From Zoogloea sp041904905 (lineage in GTDB: Bacteria; Pseudomonadota; Gammaproteobacteria; Burkholderiales; Rhodocyclaceae), in assembly GCF_041904905.1 (NCBI RefSeq), contig NZ_JAYRMI010000027.1, positions 1-46,660 on the forward strand: a stretch of DNA of 46,660 nt. Reading direction: 5' to 3'. Below, in pieces: positions 1-8,256 of the stretch. Within the stretch, counting starts at the first letter, position 1. Each line of letters starts with the position of its first letter. Below the pieces are notes generated by a model. It made no database searches. It was not told the origin of the DNA and was given only the letters and a program-made list of their open reading frames with translations. A program made the translations under genes and the position numbers.

Positions 1-1090
1 CGCTCACCTGCACCGTGACGTTGTAAACGTTGTCGGCGCCGGCGTCAGTGGGGGCTTCGTAGTCCGGGGCAGTGACAAAGCTCAGGGCGCCGGTGCTGCT
101 GTTGATCGAGAACTTCGCCGCGTCGGCGCCGCCGACGATGCTGTAGCTGAGGGTCTGAGCCGGCAGGTCGGCGTCGCTGGCCGTCACGGTGAGGACGGCC
201 GTGGTGTTCTCGGCGACGTTCGCCGTGGCCGCGCTGGTGATCGCGGGAGTGTTGTCGTTGACCGGCGTCACCGTCACGGCGATGGCCTGGGTGCTGGTGA
301 GGCTGCCGTCGCTGACCTGCACCGTGACGTTGTAGAGGTTGTCGGCGCCGCTGTCGGTGGGCGACTCGTAGTTGGGGGCAGCGATGAAGCTCAGCGCGCC
401 GGTGCTGGCGTTGATCGAGAACTTCGCCGCATCGGCACCGCCGACGATGCTGTAGCTGAGGGTTTGCGCCGGGAGGTCGGCGTCGCTGGCGGTGACGGCG
501 AGGACGGCCGTGGTGTTCTCGGCGACGTTCGCCGTGGCAGCGCTGGTGATCGCGGGGGTGTTGTCGTTGACCGGCGTCACCGTCACGGCGATGGCCTGGG
601 TGCTGGTGAGGCTGCCGTCGCTCACCTGCACCGTGACGTTGTAAACGTTGTCGGCGCCGGCGTCAGTGGGGGCTTCGTAGTTAGGCGCGGCGATGAAGCT
701 CAAGGCGCCGGTGGCGCTGTTGATGGAGAACTTGGCCGCGTCGGCGCCGCCGACGATGCTGTAGCTGAGGGTCTGAGCCGGCAGGTCGGCATCCGTCGCG
801 GTGACGGTGAGGACGGCCGTGGTGTTCTCGGCGACGTTCGCGGTGGCGCTGCTGGTGATCGCGGGGGTGTTGTCGTTCACCGGCGTCACCGTCACAGCAA
901 TCGCCTGGGTGCTGGTGAGGCTGCCATCGCTCACCTGCACCGTGACGTTGTAGACGTTGTCGGCGCCGCTGTCGGTGGGCGACTCGTAGTTGGGCGCGGC
1001 GGCGAAGACGAGGGCGCCGGTGCTGGCGTTGATGGAGAACTTCGCCGCATCCGCGCCGCCGACGATCAAGTACACCGGCGAGCCGCCGTC
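1..1090. repeat. 309-bp tandem repeats encoding cadherin-like domains
   Basis: The same block recurs with a period of exactly 309 bases: the landmark gttgtcgtt begins at 251, 560 and 869. Each unit encodes a 103-residue domain with the cores SYSIVGGADAAKFSIN, VYNVTVQVSDGSLTSTQAI and AENTTAVLTV. Units 1-3 differ at only a few bases and array units continue past the left edge. The next unit (about 1070-1170) is clearly diverged. Near-identity at nucleotide level indicates recent duplication or gene conversion. Confidence 0.9.
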
Positions 1091-4000
1091 CACGTCGGAC
1101 GAGGTGACCGTCATCACCGCCGTGGTGTTCTCGGCCACGCTGGCGGTGTTGCCGCTGGTGATCGAGGGGGCATCGTTCACCCCGGTGATGTTGACGGTGC
1201 TGGTGCCGGTGGCGGTCTTCGCCCCGCCGCTGCCCTGCCCGCCGGTGTTGCCGTCGCTGAAGGTCCAGTTGAGGGTGACGCTGGCCGGCGGGGCGTCGGA
1301 CGAGTTGGCGTAGGCGATGGAACTCATCACCTCGTTGATCCGCACCTGGGAGGCTGCGGCGCTGAAGGTGAGCAGCAGGGTGCCGGACGAGTTGGTGGTG
1401 ACGGTGCCGACGCTCACCCCCGAGAGCAGCAGGCTGCCGCCCTGGGTGAGGGTGCCCAGGTTGCCGCTGGCAGAGAACAGATCCTGGGCGTTGGCGCCGC
1501 CGTTGCGGACGAGGGTGAGGGTGGCGCCGGCGTAGCTGTCGGCGGCGTTGAGTTCGGCGTCGAAGATGCACACGCTCGAGTCGATCGTCACCGCGCTGCC
1601 GCCCTCGGTGAAGCTGGCGCTGCCGCCCAGGCTGGTGGCGGACGGGTTGGCGCGGGTGTCGAGCTGGCCGTCGGCGGTGAGGCGGACGAGCAGCACGTCG
1701 TCGGTGGCGGTGGTGCCGAAGCCCGCGGCGACGATGCGCCCGTCGCTGGCCAGGGCGGTGGCGTAGAGGAAGCTGCTGTCGGCCGGGTGGGCGGTGAACT
1801 TGCCGTCGCCGCTGAAGCCGGTGTCCAGGCTGCCGTCGGCGAGCAGGCGGGCCACGGCGATGTCGCTGGCGTTGGCGCCGCCGGTCATCGCGATCTTGCC
1901 GTCGGACTGGATCGCGATGCCCCAGGCGGCGTCGGAGCCGCCGAAATCCACGGTGGCGATGCCGTCGCCGCCGCCGAAGCCGGTGTCCAGCACGCCGGCG
2001 GCGGTGTAGCGCACCGCGGCGAAGTCGTTGTTGGTGCCGTTGCTGTAGTAGCCACCGGCGACGACCTTGCCGTCGCTCTGGATCGCCACCGACTGGGCGA
2101 TGTCGTAGCTGGCGCCGATGGCGGTGGTGACGATGCCGTCGCCGCCGCCGAAGCCGGTATCCACGCTGCCGTCGGCGTTGTAGCGCACCACGACGAAATC
2201 CAGGGTGGGGCCGACGTAGGCGCTGCCGCTCTGGACGATCTTGCCGTCAGACTGCAGGGCCAGGCCGTAGCCGCTGTCGGTGCTGCCGGCGATGTCGAGG
2301 GTGAGTTTGCCGTCGCCACTGAAGCCGGTGTCGAGGCTGCCGTCGGCGTTGTAGCGCACCACCGCGAGATCGGTGCCGGAGAGGCCGCCCAGCACGATCT
2401 TGCCGTCGCTCTGCACCGCCATGCTCCAGGCTTCGTCGCCGGTGCCGCTGCCGATGTCGGTGGTGACGATGCCGTCGCCGCCGCCAAAGCCGGTGTCGAG
2501 GCTGCCGTTGGCCAGGTATCGCACCAGGGCGAAGTCGCGCTGCAGGCCGTTGCTGGTAAAGCCGGCGACGAGGATCCGGCCGTCGGACTGCACCGCCACG
2601 GCGCGGGCTTCCTCGTCGCCGCTGCCCACCGCGGTGGTGACGATGCCGTCGCCGCCGCCGAAGCCTGTGTCGAGGGTGCCATCCACGTTGTAGCGCATCA
2701 GCAGGAAGTCGAGGTTGCTGCCGTTGCTCGAATAGCCCGCCACCAGGATCTTGCCGTCGCCCTGGATCGTCGTGGCGTAGCCCCGGTCGGCGGCGGCCCC
2801 CGCCGCGACGATGGCGGTGTAGTCGGCGGCGTTGAAGCTGGGCGCGTCGTCCACCGCCGCCACCGAGACGCTGCGGGTGGCCGCGGTGCTCGTCCCGAGC
2901 CCGTCGGTGACCCGGATGGACACGGTGCGGGTGGCGGTGCCGGGGGTCTCCGCGGTGTTGATGTAGGTGACGCTGCGCAGGGCCGTCTGGTAGTTGGCGA
3001 CGGTGGCGCTGCCGCTCAGGGTGAGCACGCCGGTGGTGGCGTTCCAGCTGCCGACGATGCCCAGCTGATCGGTGAAGGCGAGGGTGTCCTGCCCGCCGGC
3101 GAAGCCGCTGGTGATGCTCACCGTGGCGCCGGTGAGGTTGGGGCTGTCGGCGTCGCTCACCGTGAGCCCGCTGTCGATCACGGTGGCGGCGGCGTTCTCG
3201 GTGTAGGCCAGGGTGGTGCCGGTGGTGGCGACGACCGGCAGCTGGTTGGCGGCCACCACCACGTTGGCGCCAAATTCGGAGGTGTCGGTGAAGCTGCTGT
3301 AGGTCGCGTTGCTCTTGGTGGCGGTGGCGGTGACGTACTCGCCCGCCGCCACGCTGGCGGTGAGGAGGGTGTTGAAGCTGGCGTTGCCCGAGCCGTTGGT
3401 GGCCACATTCACGTAGCCCAGGTAGCGCTGGCCTTCGCCGTAGCCCGAGCCGTCCTGGGCGGCGTTGGCGAAGAACTCGATCCGGTAGTAGCTGCTGGCG
3501 GCGCTCGCCAGGGTGCCCACCAGGGCCACGTGGCCGCTGCCGTCGGTGCGGGCGGTGGAGATGACCGGGAAGTTCTGCAGGCTGTTGGGGCCGGTGTCGG
3601 CGTCCGTGGCGTCGTTGGCGGTGACGCCGTCGAAGTTCAGGTCGATCGCCAGGCCGGTGTTGTTGTAGAAGGTGTTGCCCAGCAGCGCGACGCTGACGGT
3701 GGAGTTGTCGGTGTAGAAGCCGCCGGTGGGGTTGTTGACGATGACGTTGCCGGCGCCGGCCGTCGTGCCGCCCACGGTGACGCCGGTGGTGGATGAGCCG
3801 ATCCAGACCCCGCCGTAGCTGTTGCCCAGGGACAGGGTGCCGGTGACGTCGGTGCCGATGTAGTTGCCCTGGATGAGCGTCCCCGTCTGGCCGGTGGAGA
3901 CCTCGATCCCGTTGCGCACGTTGCCCGAGATGATGTTGCGCTCGCCGGCCGTGGTGCCGCCCACCCGGTTGTTGGCGCCGCCGTAGACGTCGACGCCGTC

Positions 4001-7000
4001 GTGGCCGTTTGCCCGCACGAGCGTGCCGCTGGCGTCGGTGCCCAGGTAGTTGCCGACGACGACGTTGTTCGAGCCATACAGCACGACGCCGGCGTTGGCG
4101 TTGTTCGACAGCACGTTGCGCGCCGCGGCGGTGGTGCCGCCGATGGTGTTGCCGGACGAGAGCACGTAGACGCCGAAGTTGTTGGTGATGGCGACCGCGG
4201 TGGTGCCGTCGGCGTCCAGGCCGATGATGTTGCCTTCGATGACGTTCCCGTCGGAGCCGGACGCGATGTACACGCCGTAGCCGTCGCCCGCGTTGAAGCT
4301 GTTGATCGCCAGGCCGCGGAGGGTGGACCCGCCCGAACCCGAGCCCAGCACCAGGCCATTCACCCCGGTGCCGGTGAGGCTGCCGTCAATCTCGATCACC
4401 GGCCGGCCGACCACGTAGTCGGGCTCGGTGGTGCCGTCGATGACCACCGCGCCGGTGAGGGTGGGCAGCGCCGTGGTGGGCTTGATGGTATGGGTGCCGC
4501 TCACCAGCGCTTCGGTGATGTTGAAGCTGATGGTGTCGGTGCCGGCGGTGGTGTTGGCGGCGATGATCGCCTCGCGCAGCGAGATCTTGCCGTCGGTGCC
4601 CTTGCTGGCGTTGAGCTGCTCGGCGGTGAAGCTGCTGCCAAGGCCGGTGTCGTTGGTGTCGGCGGTAGTGGTGACGATGAGCGCGCCGGACACGTCGGTC
4701 ACCGTCACCGCGATCGCCTGATTGGCTGTGCCGCCGGCGCCGTCGCTCACCTGCACCGTCACGTCGTAGACGTTGTTGGCGCCCGAATCGGTGGGCGTCT
4801 CGTAATCGGGTGCCGACACGAAGCGGAGCGCGCCGGTGCTGCCGTTGATGGAGAACTTGGCCGCATCCACCCCGCCGCTGATCGAGTACACCGGCGTGCC
4901 GCCGTCCACGTCGGACGAGGTGACGGTGAGCACCGCGGTGGTGTTCTCGGCCACGCTGGCGCTGGCGGCGCTGGTGATCGTCGGGGCGTCGTTCACCGCC
5001 GTCACGGCCATCGAGACGACGGCCGGCGTGCTGGTCATGCCGGTGCCGTCCGACACGGTGAGGCTGATGCTGCGGGTGGCGGTGCTGGGGTTCTCGCTGG
5101 TGTTGCGGAAGGTGACGTTGCGCACCAGCGCCTGCACCGCCGCCACGCTGGCGTTGCCATTGAAGGTGACGGTGAGCGGCGTGCTGCCGTTGCCGAAGCT
5201 GCCGCTGTAGGTGCCGATGGTGGTGCCGCCGTAGGTCACGTTGGTGCCGGAGAGCCCGATCTGCCCGGCGCCCGTGCCCTGGTTGCGGATGCCCAGCTCG
5301 TCGCTGGCCGTGCCGTTGGCGGTGATCTGATACACAAGCTGGCCGCCCGTGAGCACAGCTGTATCGGAATCGGTCAGCGTGGCGCCGGCGTCGTAGATCA
5401 CCCCCGCGTTCTCCACGTAGGTGCCGCTGTAGCCGGTCCGGGTCAGCACCGGCGGCGCCGCGTACTGGTAGCGCTGCATGAAGATGCCGTCGGTGTCGCC
5501 CGGACCGTTGCCGTGCCACACCGCCACCAGGTGCCCCTTCTCGTCGGCGGCGATGCTCGGCACGTCCTGGTAGTCGGTGGTGGTGGTGTTCACCAGCGTC
5601 TCGCCGGTGAGCGCCGTGCCCGACGCGTTGTACTGGCGCATGTACACGCCGTCGAAGCTGCCGTCCTGGGCGGTGCTCTGCCACACCACCACGAAGCCGC
5701 CGCCGGCCAGCATCGTCGCCACCGGGTTCTGCTGCTGGTTGGCGGTGGTGGTGTTGATCTGGAACTCGCCGCCCTGGGCCACGCCGCTGGCGTTGTAGCG
5801 CTGGCCGTAGATGCCGTTGCCGCTGCCGTCCTGGGCGCTCTCCCACACCACCACGAAGTTGCCGGTGCTGTCCATCGCCACCACCGGCAGATCCTGGTTG
5901 TTGGCGGTGTAGGTGCTCACGTGGAACTCCGCCCCCTGAACCACCCCGCTGCTGTTGTAGCGCTTGGCGTAGATGCCCTCGTTGCTGCCGTCCTGCCCGA
6001 AGCTCTGCCAGGCGATCACGAAGTTGCCCGACGCGTCCATGGCCACGCTGGGCTCGGTCTGGCTGTCGGTGGTGTAGGTGTTGACCAGGAACTCGCCGCC
6101 CTGGGCCACCCCGCTCGCGTTGTAGCGCTGGGCGTAGATCCCGTGGCCGTTGGCCAGGTCCTGGCTCCAGCTCTGCCAGGCCACCACGAAGTTACCGCTG
6201 GCGTCCATCGCCACCGAGGCTTCGAGCTGGTCCTGGGTGACGGTGGAATTGACCCGGAACTCGCTGCCCTGGGCCACCCCGCTCGCGTTGTAGCGCTGGG
6301 CGTAGATCCCGTAGCTGCTGCCGTCCTGACCGCTGCTCTCCCACACCACCACGAAGTTGCCGTTGGCGTCCATCGCCACCGCCGGGTTGCGCTGGTTCTC
6401 GGTGGTGTAGGTGTTGACGTGGAACTGGGCGCCCTGGGCCACGCCGCTGGCGTTGTAACGCTGACCGTAGATGCCGATGCCGGTGTCGGTGGCGCCCGAA
6501 CCGTCCATCCAGATCACGACGTAGTTGCCATTGGCGTCCATCGCCACCGTCTTGGCCGACCAGTTGTCGGTCTGGGTGCCGACGGTGGTGGTATTGACCA
6601 GCGTCTCCGACCCCTGGGCCGTCAGGGCCAGCACGCCGCCCCACTCCGCCTGCAGGCTGGCCGACGCAAACGGCAGCGCCTCCACCGCGCCGCTCTGCAC
6701 TTCCAGCGCCCAGTCGCCCCCCAGCAGCGCGCTGCCGGTGGGGTCGTCGCTGGCGGCCACGTCTGCGCCGGTGAGCTGGGACAGGGTCGTCACCAGAGAC
6801 TGGCCGGCGTCGCCCTCGCCCACGTCGCAACCGTACAGCAGCAGGTCGCCGTCGGCCGCAAAGGCGTCGCCCCAGGCGGCGATCTCGCCGGCCCGCCGGA
6901 AGATCGACGCTTCATCCAGGGCGCTCGCCCCGATCTGGGCAACGCCGCTGCTGCCGTGGCCGATCACATGCACCGCGGCCACGTCGCTGCGCCCGGCCAG

Positions 7001-7297
7001 GGCCTGGCCGATGGCCGCGATGCCGTCCTCGTCGTCGCCCACCACCACCGCCTCGATGGGCCGCCCGGCCTGCTGCTGGGCCGAAAGGTCGTCCAGCAGG
7101 CGCTGCAGGTCCGGCACCCGGGCATCCACGAAGACCAGCTCGGCGCCGCCCTGCCCGGCCGTCGCGGCGCCGTCGCCGGGGTGCAGCGACGCACCCAGCA
7201 CCGCCGCGGCAATCCCCGCCGGCCCCGGATCGGCCGAATAGAGGATGCGCGACTCGAAGGTTTCGATCAGCGCCCGGCGGTGGCGACGGCGGCTCAT
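1..7297 (-). CDS. Giant repeat-rich LEPR-XLL/DUF4347 surface or secreted protein (C-terminus beyond window)
   Basis: The reading frame stays open from the ATG at 7297 to base 1, giving 2432 codons with no stop seen, so the protein is larger than this. The N-terminus is very basic and carries FESRILYSADP at residues 14-24, a variant of the LEPR-XLL motif of giant exported proteins. A DUF4347 domain follows (about residues 50-210; VHVIGHGSSG, LLLYGCDVGEG). Next come about seven 55-residue repeats (core GIYAQRYNASGVAQG), cadherin-like domains, a parallel beta-helix region beginning SLREAIIAAN, a run of delta-60-type repeats (AVQSDGKI, DTGFGGGDGI), and at least three nearly identical 103-residue cadherin-like repeats at the window edge. 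No ordinary hydrophobic signal peptide is visible. The start lies 5 bases after the stop of the adaptor gene, so it is the last gene of the five-gene operon. Family knowledge points to adhesion or biofilm. The specific ligand is unknown. Confidence 0.9.
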   Translation of the reverse strand, partial: MSRRRHRRALIETFESRILYSADPGPAGIAAAVLGASLHPGDGAATAGQGGAELVFVDARVPDLQRLLDDLSAQQQAGRPIEAVVVGDDEDGIAAIGQALAGRSDVAAVHVIGHGSSGVAQIGASALDEASIFRRAGEIAAWGDAFAADGDLLLYGCDVGEGDAGQSLVTTLSQLTGADVAASDDPTGSALLGGDWALEVQSGAVEALPFASASLQAEWGGVLALTAQGSETLVNTTTVGTQTDNWSAKTVAMDANGNYVVIWMDGSGATDTGIGIYGQRYNASGVAQGAQFHVNTYTTENQRNPAVAMDANGNFVVVWESSGQDGSSYGIYAQRYNASGVAQGSEFRVNSTVTQDQLEASVAMDASGNFVVAWQSWSQDLANGHGIYAQRYNASGVAQGGEFLVNTYTTDSQTEPSVAMDASGNFVIAWQSFGQDGSNEGIYAKRYNSSGVVQGAEFHVSTYTANNQDLPVVAMDSTGNFVVVWESAQDGSGNGIYGQRYNASGVAQGGEFQINTTTANQQQNPVATMLAGGGFVVVWQSTAQDGSFDGVYMRQYNASGTALTGETLVNTTTTDYQDVPSIAADEKGHLVAVWHGNGPGDTDGIFMQRYQYAAPPVLTRTGYSGTYVENAGVIYDAGATLTDSDTAVLTGGQLVYQITANGTASDELGIRNQGTGAGQIGLSGTNVTYGGTTIGTYSGSFGNGSTPLTVTFNGNASVAAVQALVRNVTFRNTSENPSTATRSISLTVSDGTGMTSTPAVVSMAVTAVNDAPTITSAASASVAENTTAVLTVTSSDVDGGTPVYSISGGVDAAKFSINGSTGALRFVSAPDYETPTDSGANNVYDVTVQVSDGAGGTANQAIAVTVTDVSGALIVTTTADTNDTGLGSSFTAEQLNASKGTDGKISLREAIIAANTTAGTDTISFNITEALVSGTHTIKPTTALPTLTGAVVIDGTTEPDYVVGRPVIEIDGSLTGTGVNGLVLGSGSGGSTLRGLAINSFNAGDGYGVYIASGSDGNVIEGNIIGLDADGTTAVAITNNFGVYVLSSGNTIGGTTAAARNVLSNNANAGVVLYGSNNVVVGNYLGTDASGTLVRANGHDGVDVYGGANNRVGGTTAGERNIISGNVRNGIEVSTGQTGTLIQGNYIGTDVTGTLSLGNSYGGVWIGSSTTGVTVGGTTAGAGNVIVNNPTGGFYTDNSTVSVALLGNTFYNNTGLAIDLNFDGVTANDATDADTGPNSLQNFPVISTARTDGSGHVALVGTLASAASSYYRIEFFANAAQDGSGYGEGQRYLGYVNVATNGSGNASFNTLLTASVAAGEYVTATATKSNATYSSFTDTSEFGANVVVAANQLPVVATTGTTLAYTENAAATVIDSGLTVSDADSPNLTGATVSITSGFAGGQDTLAFTDQLGIVGSWNATTGVLTLSGSATVANYQTALRSVTYINTAETPGTATRTVSIRVTDGLGTSTAATRSVSVAAVDDAPSFNAADYTAIVAAGAAADRGYATTIQGDGKILVAGYSSNGSNLDFLLMRYNVDGTLDTGFGGGDGIVTTAVGSGDEEARAVAVQSDGRILVAGFTSNGLQRDFALVRYLANGSLDTGFGGGDGIVTTDIGSGTGDEAWSMAVQSDGKIVLGGLSGTDLAVVRYNADGSLDTGFSGDGKLTLDIAGSTDSGYGLALQSDGKIVQSGSAYVGPTLDFVVVRYNADGSVDTGFGGGDGIVTTAIGASYDIAQSVAIQSDGKVVAGGYYSNGTNNDFAAVRYTAAGVLDTGFGGGDGIATVDFGGSDAAWGIAIQSDGKIAMTGGANASDIAVARLLADGSLDTGFSGDGKFTAHPADSSFLYATALASDGRIVAAGFGTTATDDVLLVRLTADGQLDTRANPSATSLGGSASFTEGGSAVTIDSSVCIFDAELNAADSYAGATLTLVRNGGANAQDLFSASGNLGTLTQGGSLLLSGVSVGTVTTNSSGTLLLTFSAAASQVRINEVMSSIAYANSSDAPPASVTLNWTFSDGNTGGQGSGGAKTATGTSTVNITGVNDAPSITSGNTASVAENTTAVMTVTSSDVDGGSPVYLIVGGADAAKFSINASTGALVFAAAPNYESPTDSGADNVYNVTVQVSDGSLTSTQAIAVTVTPVNDNTPAITSSATANVAENTTAVLTVTATDADLPAQTLSYSIVGGADAAKFSINSATGALSFIAAPNYEAPTDAGADNVYNVTVQVSDGSLTSTQAIAVTVTPVNDNTPAITSAATANVAENTTAVLAVTASDADLPAQTLSYSIVGGADAAKFSINASTGALSFIAAPNYESPTDSGADNLYNVTVQVSDGSLTSTQAIAVTVTPVNDNTPAITSAATANVAENTTAVLTVTASDADLPAQTLSYSIVGGADAAKFSINSSTGALSFVTAPDYEAPTDAGADNVYNVTVQVS
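1660..2840. repeat. Delta-60-type repeat array inside the giant protein
   Basis: Six to seven units of about 165-178 bases recur here. On the minus strand they encode segments like LDTGFGGGDGIVTT followed by AVQSDGKIVVAG and DFAVVRYNADG. The landmark gccgtcgccgccgccgaag appears near 1961, 2130, 2468 and 2646. The protein pattern matches the delta-60 repeat family, which probably folds as a beta-propeller-like or solenoid structure. Units are more diverged than the 309-bp repeats. Confidence 0.8.
5440..6600. repeat. About seven 165-bp repeats (GIYAQRYNASG type) inside the giant protein
   Basis: The landmark for the encoded QRYNASGVAQG recurs near 5637, 5793, 5955, 6120, 6288 and 6453, spaced 156-168 bases, with a weaker unit near 5462. 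Each unit encodes about 55 residues of the form AMDANGNFVVVWES, GQDGSSYGIYAQRYNASG, then EFHVNTYT. Such repeats are common in very large exported bacterial proteins. Confidence 0.85.
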
Positions 7298-7302
7298 GGC
7301 GG

Positions 7303-8256
7303 CTAGTGACGCACCTTTTCCTTGAACGACGCCAGGCTGGGCGCCATGCGCATGCCGCCCACCAGGCGGGCCCCGGCGGCATCCACCGGCGTCTGCGGCA
7401 CGCTGTCGCCAAAGGTGATGCGGCAGCGCAGGCCGGCCGGCAGCGCGTTGCCCGGGTTGGGCAGCGCCAGCCGGACGCGGTAGGTGTTGCTGGCCGCGTC
7501 CACCACCCGATCCACCAGCGCCACGGTGGCCTCCACCGGCGCGGCGTTGGGCAGCTCAGGCTTGACGCTGGCCACCTCCCCCACCCGGATGGTGCCGAAG
7601 CGGGCCGCCGGCACGATCACCTCGATCCGCAGCGGGTCGATCTTGGCCACCTTGAAGATCGGCTTCTCCTCCACCCGCTCGCCCAGCGAGAGATAGCGCT
7701 CCACCACCACCCCATCGAAGGGGCTGCGGATCGTCCGCAGGCCCACCTGGGCCTCTGCCACGCCCACCTCGCGGCTCCACACCCGCAGCTGCTCGCGGGT
7801 CTGCAGCACCTTCTGCTCGGCCACCTGGAAATCCGCCCGGGCCTGATCCAGCGCCTGCTGGGCCACGTAGTTCTTGGCCACCAGATCCTCGGCCCGGCGC
7901 ATCTTCTGGCGCGCCAGATCGCGGCTGGCCTCGGCGCTGCGCAGGTCGGCCTCGGTGGTCGCACGGGTGCGCGCCACCTCCGCGGTGGCCCGCTCCACGT
8001 CGTTGCGCAGCGTCGCCAGCACCTGGCCCTTGCGCACCGCGTCGCCGCGCTCGGCGCGCAGGCTGTCCAGCACGCCGATGACGGCGCTGCCCAGATCGGC
8101 CACCTTGTCGGGCTCGATCAGGCAGCCCAGGGTTCCGGGCGCCGAAGCCGCACCGCCGCCCCCCGCCCCCTGCGGACCGGCAGCCGCGGCCAGGCCTGCC
8201 AGACCGGCCAGCCCCCAGCACACGCAACCCAGCATCCATCTCATCATTGTCCTCAT
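7303..8256 (-). CDS. HlyD-family periplasmic adaptor
   Basis: A 317-residue protein of the membrane-fusion (adaptor) family, which bridges an inner-membrane transporter and an outer-membrane channel. Residues 1-24 form a signal-like hydrophobic stretch. The N-terminal lipoyl half follows (VIGVLDSLRAERGDAVRKGQVLATL), then a long alpha-helical hairpin rich in Ala, Glu and Arg (about 80-170), then the second lipoyl half (IRSPFDGVVVERYLSLGERV) and a beta-barrel region. The ATG at 8256 overlaps the stop of the SecA-like gene (ATGA), which fixes the start. The giant protein gene begins 5 bases after its stop. No RND pump or ABC ATPase lies beside it, so its partner is more likely the membrane proteins of the same operon. 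This partnership is inferred. Confidence 0.88.
   Translation of the reverse strand: MRTMMRWMLGCVCWGLAGLAGLAAAAGPQGAGGGGAASAPGTLGCLIEPDKVADLGSAVIGVLDSLRAERGDAVRKGQVLATLRNDVERATAEVARTRATTEADLRSAEASRDLARQKMRRAEDLVAKNYVAQQALDQARADFQVAEQKVLQTREQLRVWSREVGVAEAQVGLRTIRSPFDGVVVERYLSLGERVEEKPIFKVAKIDPLRIEVIVPAARFGTIRVGEVASVKPELPNAAPVEATVALVDRVVDAASNTYRVRLALPNPGNALPAGLRCRITFGDSVPQTPVDAAGARLVGGMRMAPSLASFKEKVRH

Noticed and set aside
1..1090. 309-bp repeats considered as a CRISPR array or non-coding satellite
   Set aside because: The period is a multiple of three, the frame is open throughout, and each unit encodes a coherent cadherin-like domain. There are no short spacers.
464..7306. Two plus-strand open frames of about 1100 residues each (464-3796 and 4001-7306)
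   Set aside because: They are antisense shadows of the GC-rich repeat gene: low-complexity Gly/Ala/Val/His composition, no recognisable domain, and the opposite frame encodes clear repeat domains.
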